NCBI RefSeq assembly: GCF_012275445.1 | Contig: NZ_JAAZQK010000001.1 | Span: 367,198-431,197 of the forward strand | Source: Rhizobacter sp. SG703 | Lineage (GTDB): Bacteria > Pseudomonadota > Gammaproteobacteria > Burkholderiales > Burkholderiaceae_C | DNA length: 64,000 nt | Direction: 5' to 3' | Shown: one piece after another, positions 47,645 through 57,071 of the stretch | How the letters are laid out: each line of letters opens with the position of its first letter | Position numbering within the stretch: the first letter of the stretch is position 1 | Notes under the pieces: generated by a model | Database searches by the model: none | Seen by the model: the letters and a program-made list of their open reading frames with translations, nothing else | Told to the model about the DNA's origin: nothing | Translations under genes and position numbers: made by a program

Positions 47645-48982
47645 TCAGGCGGTCGCGGTCGAATGCTGGGCGGTGGCCGAGCCGAAGCGCTTCTCGATGT
47701 AGTCCTCGACCAGCGTCTGGAACTCTTGCGCGATGCGCTCGCCGCGCAGCGTCAGCGCCTTCTCGCCGTCGATGAAGACCGGCGCGGCCGGTGCCTCGCC
47801 GTTGCCCGGCAGGCTGATGCCGATGTCGGCATGCTTGCTCTCGCCCGGGCCGTTGACGATGCAGCCCATCACCGCGACCTTCATCTTCTCGACGCCCGGG
47901 TAGCGCGCGCGCCACACCGGCATCTGATCGCGCAGGTAGTCGTCGATCTGCTTGGCCAGTTCCTGGAAGGTGGTGCTGGTGGTGCGGCCGCAGCCGGGGC
48001 AGGCGGTGACGCTCGGGTTGAACGCGCGCAGGCCGAGCGACTGCAGGATCTCCAGCGCGACCACCACCTCTTGCGTGCGGGCCTCGCCGGGCTGCGGCGT
48101 CAGCGACACGCGGATCGTGTCGCCGATGCCCTGCTGCAGCAGCAGCGACAGCGCCGCGGTCGACGCGACGGTGCCCTTGGTGCCCATGCCGGCCTCGGTG
48201 AGGCCCAGGTGCAGCGGGTAGTCGCAGCGCTTCGCGAGCGCCTGGTAGACGCTGACGAGGTCCTGCACGCCGGACATCTTGCACGACAGCACGATCTGCT
48301 CGCGCCGCAGGCCGATCTCTTCGGCCCGCTTCGCGGATTCGACCGCCGACGTGATGATCGCGCGGTACATGATCTGCTGCGGCTCGAACGGCTCGGCGCG
48401 GCGGCCGTTCTCGTCCATCATCTGCGCGAGCAGTTCCTGGTCGAGGCTGCCCCAGTTGACGCCGATGCGCACCACCTTGTCGTGGCGCGCGGCGGCCTCG
48501 ATCATCTGTGCGAACTGCTTGTCGCGCTTGTCGCCCTTGCCGACGTTGCCGGGGTTGATGCGGTACTTCGACAAGGCTTCGGCGCAGGCCGGGTGCTCGG
48601 TGAGCAGGCGGTGGCCGTTGTAGTGGAAATCGCCGATCAGCGGCACGTCGATGCCCATGCGGTCGAGCTGGTCGCGGATGTGCGGCACCGCCGCTGCCGC
48701 CTCGGGCGTGTTGACGGTGATGCGGACCATCTCGGAGCCGGCCACCGCCAGCTCCTTCACCTGGATCGCGGTCTCGATGACCTGCACCGTGTCGGTGTTG
48801 GTCATCGACTGCACGCGCACCGGCGCGCCGCCACCGATCGTCACGGTGCGCGCGCCCCAGCGCACCTGCGCCTGCACGGTGGCGCGCTGCACCGGGCGTG
48901 CCGGCTCGATGAACTCGTCGTCCAGCAGCGACGCCGACAAGGAAGCCGACAAAGCAGCCGACGAGGAAGAGGTGGCGGTCAT
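47645..48982 (-). CDS. ispG: 4-hydroxy-3-methylbut-2-en-1-yl diphosphate synthase IspG
   Basis: IspG (GcpE) is the iron-sulfur enzyme that makes HMBPP in the non-mevalonate pathway. It is 445 residues. The 4Fe-4S cysteines are in [15 protein letters not shown] (about 325-335) and [19 protein letters not shown] (about 372), with a TIM barrel before them. It shares the pathway with dxr (22411-23613). It starts 3 bases after the rodZ-like gene. Confidence 0.96.
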   Translation of the reverse strand: MTATSSSSAALSASLSASLLDDEFIEPARPVQRATVQAQVRWGARTVTIGGGAPVRVQSMTNTDTVQVIETAIQVKELAVAGSEMVRITVNTPEAAAAVPHIRDQLDRMGIDVPLIGDFHYNGHRLLTEHPACAEALSKYRINPGNVGKGDKRDKQFAQMIEAAARHDKVVRIGVNWGSLDQELLAQMMDENGRRAEPFEPQQIMYRAIITSAVESAKRAEEIGLRREQIVLSCKMSGVQDLVSVYQALAKRCDYPLHLGLTEAGMGTKGTVASTAALSLLLQQGIGDTIRVSLTPQPGEARTQEVVVALEILQSLGLRAFNPSVTACPGCGRTTSTTFQELAKQIDDYLRDQMPVWRARYPGVEKMKVAVMGCIVNGPGESKHADIGISLPGNGEAPAAPVFIDGEKALTLRGERIAQEFQTLVEDYIEKRFGSATAQHSTATA

Positions 48983-48985
48983 GGC

Positions 48986-50011
48986 TTACTCGAGATCGAA
49001 CTTGGCGATGTTGTCACGCGTGGCCGTCATCGACACCGCGCGGCCGCGGTAGGTCACGCTGGTGGCGGAGACATTGCCGATTCTGACGTGAAGCGGGGAA
49101 GCCCCGTCCAGTCCCAAGGACTCTCCGGGTTGCAGCGAGCGCGACACCAGCACGGTGCCGCGGCCGTCGATCACCTCGACCCAGGATTCGGCGCTGGCCT
49201 TCAGCAGCAGCGCGCCGGAGGTGGTGCGCGGCGCGGCGGCCGAGGCAACCTGCGCGACCGGCGGGGCCGCCGCCGTGGCGGAAGACGGCATCGGCGGCAC
49301 CGGCGTCGAGTTGGGCGACGCGACCGCAGGCACGGTCGACGATGCGGTCGGCGGCATGGCAGGCACCGAGGCGGTCGGCAGCGTGACGGTCTCGACCACC
49401 GTGTTCGGCGGCAATACCGGCGGCATCAGCGCCGACGGCTCCGACGCGCCGGCATCGGCCGGCACCGGCGACGGCGACGACGCTGCCTCGGAGACACGCG
49501 GCAGGTTGGACGCGATCCAGCCGCTCGGCAGCAGGTAGACCGCTGCGGCGGCCAGCGCCAGCAGCAACGCGCCGATGACGCCCGGGTTCTTCAGGAAGCT
49601 CAGGTCGGTCGGCACGCCACCGAGCGGCTTGTCGCGGAACGGCGCGTTCAGGCCCTGGCTCAGGTGGTCCAGCCGGTGCGCCTGCGGCTGCGGCAGCAGC
49701 GCGAGCACCGGCGCCGCATCGATCTTCAGCGTGCGGCAGACGGTCTGCGCCAGCGCGCGCGTGAACGTGGCATCGGGCAGTTCGTCGAAACGGTCGGCCT
49801 CGAGCATCTCGAGCTTGCGCGGCGCGACCTTGATCGAGGTCGCCAGCGCGGCGATGTGCAGGCCGCGCGCCTGGCGGGCCTGGCGCAGCAGCATGCCGGC
49901 GGTCACCGTTTCGGCGGCCGGGGCCGGCGCCGCTGCGGGTTCCACCGCCGGCGTCGCGCCAGCGGGCGCCGCGCCTTCGGGGTCGGGTTCAGCCGGCACC
50001 GGATCACTCAT
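48986..50011 (-). CDS. rodZ: RodZ-like helix-turn-helix membrane protein
   Basis: A 341-residue protein with the RodZ layout. The cytoplasmic N-terminus is Pro/Ala-rich (residues 1-40), followed by a Cro-type helix-turn-helix (GLHIAALATSIKVAPRKLEML, about 48-105), one membrane helix (about 145-162), a long Pro/Ser/Thr/Ala periplasmic linker, and a C-terminal DUF4115 domain (about 265-341, SWVEVIDGRGTVLVSRSLQ). RodZ links MreB to the elongasome and shapes the cell. pilW-rodZ-ispG-hisS synteny supports the call. The start overlaps the pilW stop by 8 bases. Confidence 0.82.
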   Translation of the reverse strand: MSDPVPAEPDPEGAAPAGATPAVEPAAAPAPAAETVTAGMLLRQARQARGLHIAALATSIKVAPRKLEMLEADRFDELPDATFTRALAQTVCRTLKIDAAPVLALLPQPQAHRLDHLSQGLNAPFRDKPLGGVPTDLSFLKNPGVIGALLLALAAAAVYLLPSGWIASNLPRVSEAASSPSPVPADAGASEPSALMPPVLPPNTVVETVTLPTASVPAMPPTASSTVPAVASPNSTPVPPMPSSATAAAPPVAQVASAAAPRTTSGALLLKASAESWVEVIDGRGTVLVSRSLQPGESLGLDGASPLHVRIGNVSATSVTYRGRAVSMTATRDNIAKFDLE

Positions 50012-50822
50012 CGAACTGCCCCCGCTCGAACGCCGACGATTCGCGCGATTGCGGGAAGCGGTCGCGCAACTGGCGCCCGAGGTCGACCACGCCCTGGCGG
50101 TTGCCGAGCTTGTTCTCGACGCGCGCGGCCAGCCACAGCGTCTGTGCGCTCGACTGGTCGGCCACCGCATTGACGCGGCGGATGTAGAAGCGTGCGCGCT
50201 CCAAGTCGCCGCGGCGCAGCAGCACCTCGGCCAGGTTGACGCCGGTGGCCGGGTTGGCCGGGTCGAGCTCGTAGGCGCGCAGCAGCGTCGCCTCGGCCTC
50301 CGGCCACTGGCCGGCGCGTGCCTGGCACACGCCCTTGGCGAGGATCGAGCGCACGCTGCCGGTGTACTGCGGTGCCGTCATCGCCTGCTCGAACAGCGGG
50401 AAGGCTTCGTCGTAGCGTTTCTGCTGGCACAGGTACCAGCCGTAGTTGTGCAGCGTGTCGCCGTCGCGCGGGCTCAGCTGCAGCGCGCGGCGGAAGCTTT
50501 CCTGGGCCAGCGCGTCGTCGTTCAGCCCGGCATAGATCAGGCCGCGCAGGTTGTAGCCCTCGACCATGTCGGGCTGCGCCTGCAGCGCGAGCTTCACTTC
50601 GTCGAGCGCGGTGGTCAGCTGGCCGCGCGCGAAATACGCGCTCGCGAGCTCCATGCGCACGCGGGCGCGCTTGCCGGCCTCGGTCTCGTCGGACGACGTC
50701 GTCCGGTCCCGGCTCGCCTGCTCGACACCGTTCACGGTGGTGGTGGTGGTACAGCCCCCGATCAACGCGGACAAGGCCGCAACGGCCAGCGTGATCGACA
50801 AGCAACGACGTCCCCAGGTCAT
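50004..50822 (-). CDS. pilW: Type IV pilus biogenesis/stability lipoprotein PilW
   Basis: PilW (PilF) is the outer-membrane pilotin needed for secretin assembly of type IV pili. The signal peptide with lipobox LIGGC and following TTTTTVNG gives the mature lipoprotein. Tetratricopeptide repeats span about 55-240 ([40 protein letters not shown]). It is 272 residues. The rlmN-pilW order is conserved. Whether it serves pili or another role here cannot be read from this window. Confidence 0.88.
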   Translation of the reverse strand: MTWGRRCLSITLAVAALSALIGGCTTTTTVNGVEQASRDRTTSSDETEAGKRARVRMELASAYFARGQLTTALDEVKLALQAQPDMVEGYNLRGLIYAGLNDDALAQESFRRALQLSPRDGDTLHNYGWYLCQQKRYDEAFPLFEQAMTAPQYTGSVRSILAKGVCQARAGQWPEAEATLLRAYELDPANPATGVNLAEVLLRRGDLERARFYIRRVNAVADQSSAQTLWLAARVENKLGNRQGVVDLGRQLRDRFPQSRESSAFERGQFDE

Positions 50823-51976
50823 GAACGGCCCTCCTTCGAGCGTGATGTGATGTCTGCAGATTCGGAGGCAGGCCGGTGCACGCGGATCGGTGCACGGGTC
50901 ATGCGCTTGTGGGCCTGGGTGCGGTCCTGCACCTCGCCGGCGAGCTGGCCGCAGGCGGCATCGATGTCGTCGCCGCGCGTCTTGCGCACCGTCGTCACGA
51001 CACCGGCGTCCTGCAGCACCTGCGCAAAGGCCGTCACGCGCTCGCGCGGCGAACGCTTCAGGCCGGACTGCGGGAACGGATTGAACGGAATCAGGTTGAA
51101 CTTGCACGACACCGCCTGGCTGATGCGCACCAGCGCACGGGCATGCTCCGGGGTGTCGTTGACGCCGTCGAGCATGCAGTACTCGAAGGTGATGAAGTCG
51201 CGCGGCGCCTTGTCGAGGTAGCGGTTGCAGGCCTCGAGCAGCTCGGCGATCGGGTACTTGCGGTTCAGCGGCACCAGGTCGTCGCGCAACGCGTCGTCGG
51301 GCGCATGCAGCGACACCGCCAGCGCCACCGGGCAGTCGTCGCGCAGCCGGTCGATCATCGGCACGACGCCCGAGGTCGACACCGTGACGCGGCGGCGCGA
51401 CAGGCCGTAGCCGTGGTCGTCGAGCATCACGCGCAGTGCCGGCACCAGCGCCGAATAGTTCTGCAGCGGCTCGCCCATGCCCATCATCACGACGTTGGTG
51501 ATGGCCCGGTCGCCGGCGGCCAGGTTCAGGCGGCGGCGCAGGTGGTGTTCGGCGAACCACAGCTGGGCGACGATCTCGCCGGCGGTGAGGTTGCGGCTGA
51601 AGCCCTGGTGGCCGGTGGAGCAGAAGCGGCAGCCGACCGCGCAGCCGGCCTGCGACGAGATGCACAGCGTGCCGCGGTCGTCTTCGGGGATGAACACCGT
51701 CTCGACGGCATTGCCGCCGCCGACGTCGAACAGCCACTTGATGGTGCCGTCGGTGGACGCCTGCTCGCTGACGACCGCCAGCGGCGTCACGCAGGCGACG
51801 CCGGCGAGCTTGTCGCGAAGCGACTTCGCGAGGTCGGACATCGCATTGAAGTCCGACGCGCCCTTCTGGTGGATCCAGCGGAACAGCTGGGTCGCGCGAA
51901 AACGCTTCTCGCCGAGCCGCTCGCAGTAGGCAGCGAGCCCGTCGAGGTCGAATTCGAGGAGGTTGGTGAGACTCAT
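50819..51976 (-). CDS. rlmN: Dual-specificity 23S rRNA/tRNA methyltransferase RlmN
   Basis: A radical-SAM enzyme that adds C2 methyl groups to A2503 of 23S rRNA and A37 of some tRNAs. The cluster-binding CAVGCRFC (about residues 110-118) sits in [19 protein letters not shown], and the C-terminal catalytic Cys is in DAACGQLAG (about 341). ATG 51976 is chosen because GGAGG lies five bases upstream, though an ATG overlapping that site would add four residues. The C-terminus is extended by a basic tail (about 345-385) beyond the usual fold. It overlaps pilW by 4 bases. Confidence 0.95.
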   Translation of the reverse strand: MSLTNLLEFDLDGLAAYCERLGEKRFRATQLFRWIHQKGASDFNAMSDLAKSLRDKLAGVACVTPLAVVSEQASTDGTIKWLFDVGGGNAVETVFIPEDDRGTLCISSQAGCAVGCRFCSTGHQGFSRNLTAGEIVAQLWFAEHHLRRRLNLAAGDRAITNVVMMGMGEPLQNYSALVPALRVMLDDHGYGLSRRRVTVSTSGVVPMIDRLRDDCPVALAVSLHAPDDALRDDLVPLNRKYPIAELLEACNRYLDKAPRDFITFEYCMLDGVNDTPEHARALVRISQAVSCKFNLIPFNPFPQSGLKRSPRERVTAFAQVLQDAGVVTTVRKTRGDDIDAACGQLAGEVQDRTQAHKRMTRAPIRVHRPASESADITSRSKEGRS

Positions 51977-52007
51977 GCCAGCCTCCATCGCGAGAGATGT
52001 CGCCCGC

Positions 52008-52433
52008 TCAGCGCGAGTAGACGTTCATGCCCGGGAAGAAGAACGCGATCTCGACAGCCGCCGTCTCCGGGGCGTCCGAGCCGTGCACGGCATTGGCGTC
52101 GATGCTGTCGGCGAAGTCGGCGCGGATCGTGCCCTTCTCGGCCTTCTTCGGGTCGGTGGCGCCCATCAGGTCGCGGTTCTTGCCGATGGCGCCTTCACCT
52201 TCCAGCGCCTGGATCATCACCGGGCCGGAGATCATGAAATCGACCAGGTCCTTGAAGAACGGACGGGCCTTGTGCACCGCGTAGAACGCTTCGGCTTCGC
52301 CGCGCGACAGGTGGGCCATCCGGGCGGCCACGACCTTCAGGCCCGCGCCTTCGAAGCGGCTGTAGATCTGGCCGATCACGTTCTTCGCGACGGCGTCGGG
52401 TTTGATGATGGAAAGAGTACGTTCGATCGCCAT
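52008..52433 (-). CDS. ndk: Nucleoside diphosphate kinase
   Basis: Ndk balances nucleoside triphosphates by phosphohistidine transfer. The 141-residue protein has [18 protein letters not shown] at the N-terminus and the catalytic His in [20 protein letters not shown] (about residue 117). AGGAG lies 8 bases upstream of the ATG. It is the first gene of the 17-kb minus-strand cluster that ends at 35528. Confidence 0.97.
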   Translation of the reverse strand: MAIERTLSIIKPDAVAKNVIGQIYSRFEGAGLKVVAARMAHLSRGEAEAFYAVHKARPFFKDLVDFMISGPVMIQALEGEGAIGKNRDLMGATDPKKAEKGTIRADFADSIDANAVHGSDAPETAAVEIAFFFPGMNVYSR

Positions 52434-52472
52434 GATTTTTTCTCCTGAATCAAGCACTTGGCAAAGCTTCGG

Positions 52473-52478
52473 ATTGTA
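52473..52478 (-). promoter_or_regulatory. ndk: -10 box upstream of ndk
   Basis: On the minus strand TACAAT (5 of 6 to consensus, in GATACAAT), about 40 bases before the ndk start. The -35 region (GTCGCC at 17-base spacing) is poor and overlaps the hairpin at 52491-52510. Motif evidence only. Confidence 0.35.
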
Positions 52479-52490
52479 TCGCTTGAAGCA

Positions 52491-52510
52491 CCGGCGGCGA
52501 CTGCCGCCGG
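52491..52510. other. Perfect GC hairpin between rluB and ndk
   Basis: CCGGCGGC-GACT-GCCGCCGG, an 8-bp perfect stem, 32 bases past the rluB stop. It lacks a downstream T-run on the minus strand, so it may be a rho-dependent end or mRNA 3' stabiliser rather than a standard terminator. Confidence 0.45.
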
Positions 52511-52541
52511 GTGCCTGGAACGGTCTTGTCGCGCCGTGGAC

Positions 52542-54788
52542 TCAGCGGCCGCCGCGGCGACCACCGCCGCCACCGCCGCCGCCATAACCTCCACCGCCGC
52601 CGCCGTACCCACCGCCCCCGCCACCACCACCGCGATTGCTGCCGCCCCGGCCACCGCCGCCGCCCTTGCCGCCACGGCGGTGGAAGGCATCGGCTCCGAG
52701 GTAGCCCATCGAGGTCTGCAGCGGATCCGGCTCGCGCGGGCCGCCCCCCTTTTTCGGCGCGTTCGGCCGCGGCGGCGCACTGCCGCCCGGCCCGAAGCCG
52801 CCGCCGCCGCGGCCGAAACCGGCGCCGCCCGCGGGCGTGCGCGGCTTCTGCACGAAGCGCTTGTCGAAGGTCTGTTCGAGCGGATTCGGGATCTTCGACG
52901 GGTCGAAATCCAGGCCTTCGTCGTCGCGGTCGAAGTCGTCGGGCTGGCGTTCGCGCGCCTGTGCCGGCATCTGCTGTGGTTGCGGCTGGCCCTGGCCCGG
53001 GGCGTTGCGGTTGCCGCGCGGTCCCCGGTCCTGGCGATCGTTCGGACGCTGGGCGTCGCGGTCGTTGCGCGGCCGGTTCTGGCCGGCGTTGTTGTTGCCG
53101 CGACCGCGGTCGTTGCCGCGGTTGTCGTTGCCGCGGCCTTCATTGCCGCGGTTCTCACCACGATTCTCGCCACGGTTGTCCTGGCGCCCCTGCGGCGGGT
53201 TGCCGTCGCGCCGCTGGCCATCGCCGCCGCCGGCAAGGCGACGGATCGTGCGCACGTCGCTGTCCTCGAGGTCGACCCAGACGCCGCGCTTCAACCCGCG
53301 CGGCAGCACCACGGTGCCGTAGCGGATGCGGATCAGCCGGCTGACGGTGAGGCCGACGGTGTCGAACAGCTTGCGCACCTCGCGGTTGCGCCCTTCGGTG
53401 ATGACCACGCGATACCAGTGGTTCGCACCCTCGCCGCCGCCATCGACGATCGACTTGAAGCCCGCGACCTGGCCTTCGACCATCACGCCGGCCAGCAGCT
53501 TGGCCTTGTCGCCCTCTTCCAGCGTGCCGAGCACGCGCACCGCGTACTCGCGCTCGACGCCGAAGCGCGGGTGCATCAGCTGGTTGGCCAGTTCGCCGGA
53601 GTTCGTGAACAGCAGCAGGCCTTCGGTGTTCAGGTCGAGCCGGCCGACCGATTGCCACTTGCCCTGCTGCAGGCGCGGCAGGCGGCGGAACACGGTGGGG
53701 CGGTGTTGCGGATCGTCGTGCGTGACGACCTCGCCGACCGGCTTGTGGTACGCGATGATGCGCGGCGCCGGCGGCACGATGCGCACGCGCACCGGCTTGC
53801 CGTCGACCTTGATGCGGTCGCCGAACGAGATACGCTGGCCGGTGTGGGCCGGCTGGTCGTTCACGGTGACGCGGCCGTCGGCGATCATGTCTTCCATGTC
53901 GCGGCGCGAGCCGACGCCGGCCTGGGCCAGCACCTTGTGCAGCTTCGGCGCGTCGGGGTCGGCCTGCAGCACGCGCTTGCGCTCGGCAGCTTCCTCGGGG
54001 GTGATCTCGGCGGCAACCTCATCGCCGCCGGCCTCTTCGCCGTCATCGGCATCGACGCCTTCGTCGGCGCCGTCGGCAGCGAGCGATGGCGCGGCCGGCT
54101 CGTCGTTCGGCAGGCCCTCGGGCTCCGGGACCTCGGCATCGAAATCGCCGGACACGACGATCGCGAACAGGTCGCCCGCATCGGGCATCGCCGGCGCGGA
54201 CAGGTGCGCCTCGGCGACGCCGAGCACCGCGTCTTCGCGGCGACGGTCCTTGCGGCCGCCGCGGCGGCGATTGCGCGACGCCCGCGTCGGCTGGCCGTTC
54301 TCGTCGACCTCGCGCTCGAGGCCGGGCGGGTCCCAGTCGGGGGGCAGCTCGGCGCCGGGTTCGGTGACGACCGTGAAGACCGCCGGCGCATCGGCGCCTG
54401 CAGCCGCGGCCGCATGCGACGGTTCAGCGGCGGCCTGGGCCGGCGCCGCGTCGGCAGCAGCCGCCTCGACGGGCTTGCGCGGCCGCTTCGTCTCGACCTG
54501 GATCATCTGCTCCACCGGAGGAACGGCAGCCACGGCGGCACCCTCTCCGGCATCGGCATCGGCATCGGCATCGACCTTCACCGCCGACTTGCGCTTGCGA
54601 GCCGGCTTGGCTGCAGGCTCGACCGCGTCCGCCGCAGCACCCTCGGCGTGTGCGGCCTCGACCGCCGCCTCCGGGGCTTCGGTGGCCGCAGCCTTGGGGG
54701 CGCGTCGACGCTTGGGCTTCGCGGCCGAGGCCTCGCCGCCATCGGCGTCGGCAGGCAGGGTCGTCGAAGAGTCGTCAGCTTGGTTCAT
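52542..54788 (-). CDS. rluB: 23S rRNA pseudouridine synthase RluB, with long disordered flanks
   Basis: RluB converts U2605 of 23S rRNA to pseudouridine. The recognisable enzyme is only about residues 275-520: an S4 domain ([21 protein letters not shown]) and the RsuA/RluB catalytic fold with the nucleophile Asp in [16 protein letters not shown] (about 385). The N-terminal 270 residues are a low-complexity Ala/Glu/Asp/Lys extension. The C-terminal 230 residues are Asn/Arg/Gly/Gln/Pro-rich and end in an RGG-type GGGGYGGGG tail. At 748 residues it is more than twice the E. coli enzyme. It overlaps scpB by 14 bases. A composition-based artefact is unlikely, since the frame is unbroken. Confidence 0.92.
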   Translation of the reverse strand: MNQADDSSTTLPADADGGEASAAKPKRRRAPKAAATEAPEAAVEAAHAEGAAADAVEPAAKPARKRKSAVKVDADADADAGEGAAVAAVPPVEQMIQVETKRPRKPVEAAAADAAPAQAAAEPSHAAAAAGADAPAVFTVVTEPGAELPPDWDPPGLEREVDENGQPTRASRNRRRGGRKDRRREDAVLGVAEAHLSAPAMPDAGDLFAIVVSGDFDAEVPEPEGLPNDEPAAPSLAADGADEGVDADDGEEAGGDEVAAEITPEEAAERKRVLQADPDAPKLHKVLAQAGVGSRRDMEDMIADGRVTVNDQPAHTGQRISFGDRIKVDGKPVRVRIVPPAPRIIAYHKPVGEVVTHDDPQHRPTVFRRLPRLQQGKWQSVGRLDLNTEGLLLFTNSGELANQLMHPRFGVEREYAVRVLGTLEEGDKAKLLAGVMVEGQVAGFKSIVDGGGEGANHWYRVVITEGRNREVRKLFDTVGLTVSRLIRIRYGTVVLPRGLKRGVWVDLEDSDVRTIRRLAGGGDGQRRDGNPPQGRQDNRGENRGENRGNEGRGNDNRGNDRGRGNNNAGQNRPRNDRDAQRPNDRQDRGPRGNRNAPGQGQPQPQQMPAQARERQPDDFDRDDEGLDFDPSKIPNPLEQTFDKRFVQKPRTPAGGAGFGRGGGGFGPGGSAPPRPNAPKKGGGPREPDPLQTSMGYLGADAFHRRGGKGGGGGRGGSNRGGGGGGGGYGGGGGGYGGGGGGGGRRGGR

Positions 54789-55656
54789 GCGGTGTGTCCT
54801 CGGAGGCGGCGTCGGCCGCTGGCTCGGAATGAGAAGAAGAAGGGGCGGGGGAATCGGCGACGCTGTCGGCGCCGGGTTCGATGGCAGGTTCTGGCGCGGG
54901 GTCACCGGCGGAGTCGCTGGTGGGATCGACCGCGGGGTCGAGCGCGGCCTCGGCGTCGGCGGCCGGTTCGGCCGCGGTGTCGGCGAGAGTTTCGGCGAGG
55001 GTTTCAGCAACGGGCGCCGCTTCGGCATCGGCCGGCAGCGACACCTCGATCGCCAGCTCGCCGTCGAGCGCCAGTGCGCCCTGCTCCGGCTCCAGCAGCG
55101 ACGGCTGGCCGGCCAGCGCCTCGGCCATCGCGCCGGGGTTCAGCGCCGAGCTTTCCAGCATCGGCAGCTGCTCCAGGCTGGCGAGCCCGAGGTCGTCGAG
55201 GAACTGCCGGGTCGTCGCGTACAGCGCCGGGCGGCCGGGGGCCTCGCGGTAGCCGATCGCGTCGATCCAGCCGCGGTCTTCGAGCTGCTTGACGATCTGG
55301 CTGCTGACGGTGACGCCGCGGATGTCCTCGATGTCGCCGCGCGTGACCGGCTGGCGGTACGCGATGATCGCGAGGGTTTCCATCACGGCGCGCGAATACT
55401 TCGGCGGCTTCTCGGGGTTCAGGCGGTCGAGGTACTCGCGCATCTCCGGCCGGCTCTGGAAGCGCCAGCCGTGGGCCAGTGCCACCAGCTCGACCCCGCG
55501 CTCGTCCCAGTCGCGCATCAGCTCGTCGAGCAGCGCGCGCAGGGTGTCGGGGCCGAGTTCGTCGGCAAACAGCGCACGCATGTCCCGCAAGGGCATCGGC
55601 TGCTGGGCGCAGATGAGCGCGGTCTCAAGGACGCGCTTTGCATCCTGTGTATTCAT
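54775..55656 (-). CDS. scpB: Segregation and condensation protein B
   Basis: ScpB dimerises and binds ScpA as part of the SMC condensin. The conserved tandem winged-helix region occupies about residues 1-165 ([66 protein letters not shown]). The remaining 130 residues are an acidic Ala/Asp/Glu/Pro-rich tail without known fold. It is 293 residues from ATG 55656. Its 3' end overlaps the rluB start. scpA is not in the window. Confidence 0.94.
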   Translation of the reverse strand: MNTQDAKRVLETALICAQQPMPLRDMRALFADELGPDTLRALLDELMRDWDERGVELVALAHGWRFQSRPEMREYLDRLNPEKPPKYSRAVMETLAIIAYRQPVTRGDIEDIRGVTVSSQIVKQLEDRGWIDAIGYREAPGRPALYATTRQFLDDLGLASLEQLPMLESSALNPGAMAEALAGQPSLLEPEQGALALDGELAIEVSLPADAEAAPVAETLAETLADTAAEPAADAEAALDPAVDPTSDSAGDPAPEPAIEPGADSVADSPAPSSSHSEPAADAASEDTPHEPS

Positions 55657-55792
55657 TGACGTTCGATCACATCCTCGGCCGGCAGGGCCGGCAGGCATTC
55701 AGGGGGCTGGCTCCGTTCGCATCAGCCTTCGCTCGAATCCCGCGGCGCACCGGTGAAGCAGCTGGGTGGCTGGGCATCGGGGCGTCTGGACG

Positions 55793-55858
55793 TCATTGGC
55801 GAAGGCTGTCGAGCGCTTGGAGCGTCGGATTCGAGGCGTCCGCCTTGACAGCATCCAT
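55793..55858 (-). CDS. Possible 21-residue leader peptide upstream of scpB
   Basis: A short frame with ATG at 55858 and AGAGG six bases upstream, encoding 21 residues that begin MDAVKADASNPTLQALDS and end LRQ. It lies inside the predicted scpB leader, between a good promoter and scpB. After its TGA the frame is open for 38 more residues. The codons are ordinary for this genome, but a 21-codon frame is weak evidence. It could be a regulatory leader peptide, a remnant of a gene, or chance. Confidence 0.3.
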   Translation of the reverse strand: MDAVKADASNPTLQALDSLRQ

Positions 55859-55940
55859 GGACGACCTCTGTGCAGCAATCCGTGCTGCGCGCCATTCACG
55901 TTGGCGCCGTCGCTTCCTGGGGTGGGAGCGATTGTGCGCC

Positions 55941-55970
55941 ATTGTATAGGCCCTCCGGCAAGCCTGTCAC
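55941..55970 (-). promoter_or_regulatory. scpB: Predicted scpB-rluB promoter with long leader
   Basis: On the minus strand GTGACA (55965-55970; 5 of 6) is spaced 18 bases from TACAAT (55941-55946; 5 of 6, within TATACAAT). A start near 55934 gives a leader of about 278 bases before scpB. The 321-base region 55657-55977 holds no confident gene besides the mini-frame at 55793. Confidence 0.5.
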
Positions 55971-55977
55971 CTGCGTT

Positions 55978-57015
55978 CTACAGGGCTTTCTCCGAGGCCT
56001 CGACGACCTGCTGCCAGGCGCGGGCCAGGTCGGCCGGCGGCGCGGCCTCGAACTGCATCGGCTGCCCGCTCGCCGGGTGCGCGAAACCGAGCCGCGCCGC
56101 ATGCAGCGCCTGGCGCGTCAGCCCCAGCCCCGGGCGCCCGCCGTACAGCGCGTCCGACAGCAGCGCGTGGCCGCGCGTCGCCAGGTGCACGCGGATCTGG
56201 TGGGTGCGCCCGGTGTGCAGCTTGCAGCGCACCGCGCTCACCGCGCCCTCGTCGAACTCTGCCAGCGCGACCCGGCTGACATCGGTCTGCGCCGGCTTGC
56301 CGCCGCCGACCACGGCCATCCTGACGCGCGATTGCGGGTCGCGCGCGAGCGGCGCGTCGATGCGGAACGGCTGCGACGGCACCCGCCCGTGCACCAGCGC
56401 CTGGTATTCGCGCCGCACCTCGCGGGCGGCGATCGCCCGCACCAGCGCCGTCACCGACTGCAGCGTCTTGCCGACCACCAGCAGCCCCGAGGTGTCCTTG
56501 TCGAGCCGGTGCACGATGCCCGCTCGCGGCAGCGTCGCTGCGGCCGGGTGGTGCGCCAGCAGCCCGTTCAGCAGCGTGCCCGACCAGTTGCCGGCGGCCG
56601 GGTGCACGACCATGCCCGGCGCCTTGTCGACGATGATCAGCGACTCGTCCTCGAACACGATCGGCAGCGCCATCGCTTCGGGGCGGAACGCGCGGCTCTC
56701 GGGCGTCGGCACCAGTTCGACCACCAGCTGCTGGCCGGCCGACACCTTGCGCGAGGCCTGCGTCATCGGCCGCTCGTCGACCCACACATGGCCGCCTTCG
56801 ATCAGCGTCTGCAGGTGGTTGCGCGAGAACTCGCCGGCCATCGCGACCAGCGCCTTGTCGAGCCGCACGCCGTGCAGGCTGCGGTCGATCAGCGCGACGC
56901 GGCGCTCGGGCGCATCGGCAACGCCGGCCTCGAGCGCATCGTCGCCCACCTCGGCCGGATCGATGCCCTGCGCGGACTCGGGGGTCAGCGACAGGTCGCT
57001 GGGGGGGTGAACCAT
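55978..57015 (-). CDS. rluD: 23S rRNA pseudouridine synthase RluD
   Basis: RluD makes pseudouridines 1911, 1915 and 1917 in helix 69 of 23S rRNA. It is 345 residues, with an S4 domain (HGVRLDKALVAMAGEFSRNHLQ) and the catalytic GIVHRLDKDTSGLLVV (about residues 165-180). The first 40 residues are acidic and probably flexible. There is no good Shine-Dalgarno before ATG 57015, and a perfect TATAAT for the divergent bamD overlaps that start codon. rluD/bamD divergence is common in proteobacteria. Confidence 0.94.
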   Translation of the reverse strand: MVHPPSDLSLTPESAQGIDPAEVGDDALEAGVADAPERRVALIDRSLHGVRLDKALVAMAGEFSRNHLQTLIEGGHVWVDERPMTQASRKVSAGQQLVVELVPTPESRAFRPEAMALPIVFEDESLIIVDKAPGMVVHPAAGNWSGTLLNGLLAHHPAAATLPRAGIVHRLDKDTSGLLVVGKTLQSVTALVRAIAAREVRREYQALVHGRVPSQPFRIDAPLARDPQSRVRMAVVGGGKPAQTDVSRVALAEFDEGAVSAVRCKLHTGRTHQIRVHLATRGHALLSDALYGGRPGLGLTRQALHAARLGFAHPASGQPMQFEAAPPADLARAWQQVVEASEKAL

Positions 57016-57020
57016 ATAAT
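57015..57020 (+). promoter_or_regulatory. bamD: Perfect -10 box of bamD
   Basis: TATAAT, 52 bases upstream of bamD and overlapping the first codon of rluD on the other strand. No strong -35 is seen at 17-18 bases (AGGTCG or CAGGTC). Confidence 0.55.
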
Positions 57021-57071
57021 CGCCGCTCTTCTTTCGACAGGAAGCGCCGCAGCGGTGGCGCCACGAGGCTC

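Noticed and set aside
52545-52690. Tandem GGC/GGT-rich triplets resembling a CRISPR or minisatellite
   Set aside because: They lie in frame in the glycine-rich tail of RluB and have no spacer structure or fixed repeat length.
52458-55292. A long plus-strand frame antisense to rluB and scpB
   Set aside because: Composition follows the low-complexity codons of RluB read in reverse; no family features.
55699-55899. A 66-codon minus-strand frame in the scpB leader
   Set aside because: GTG start without a ribosome site and Arg-rich composition; it overlaps the better-supported mini-frame in a different phase.
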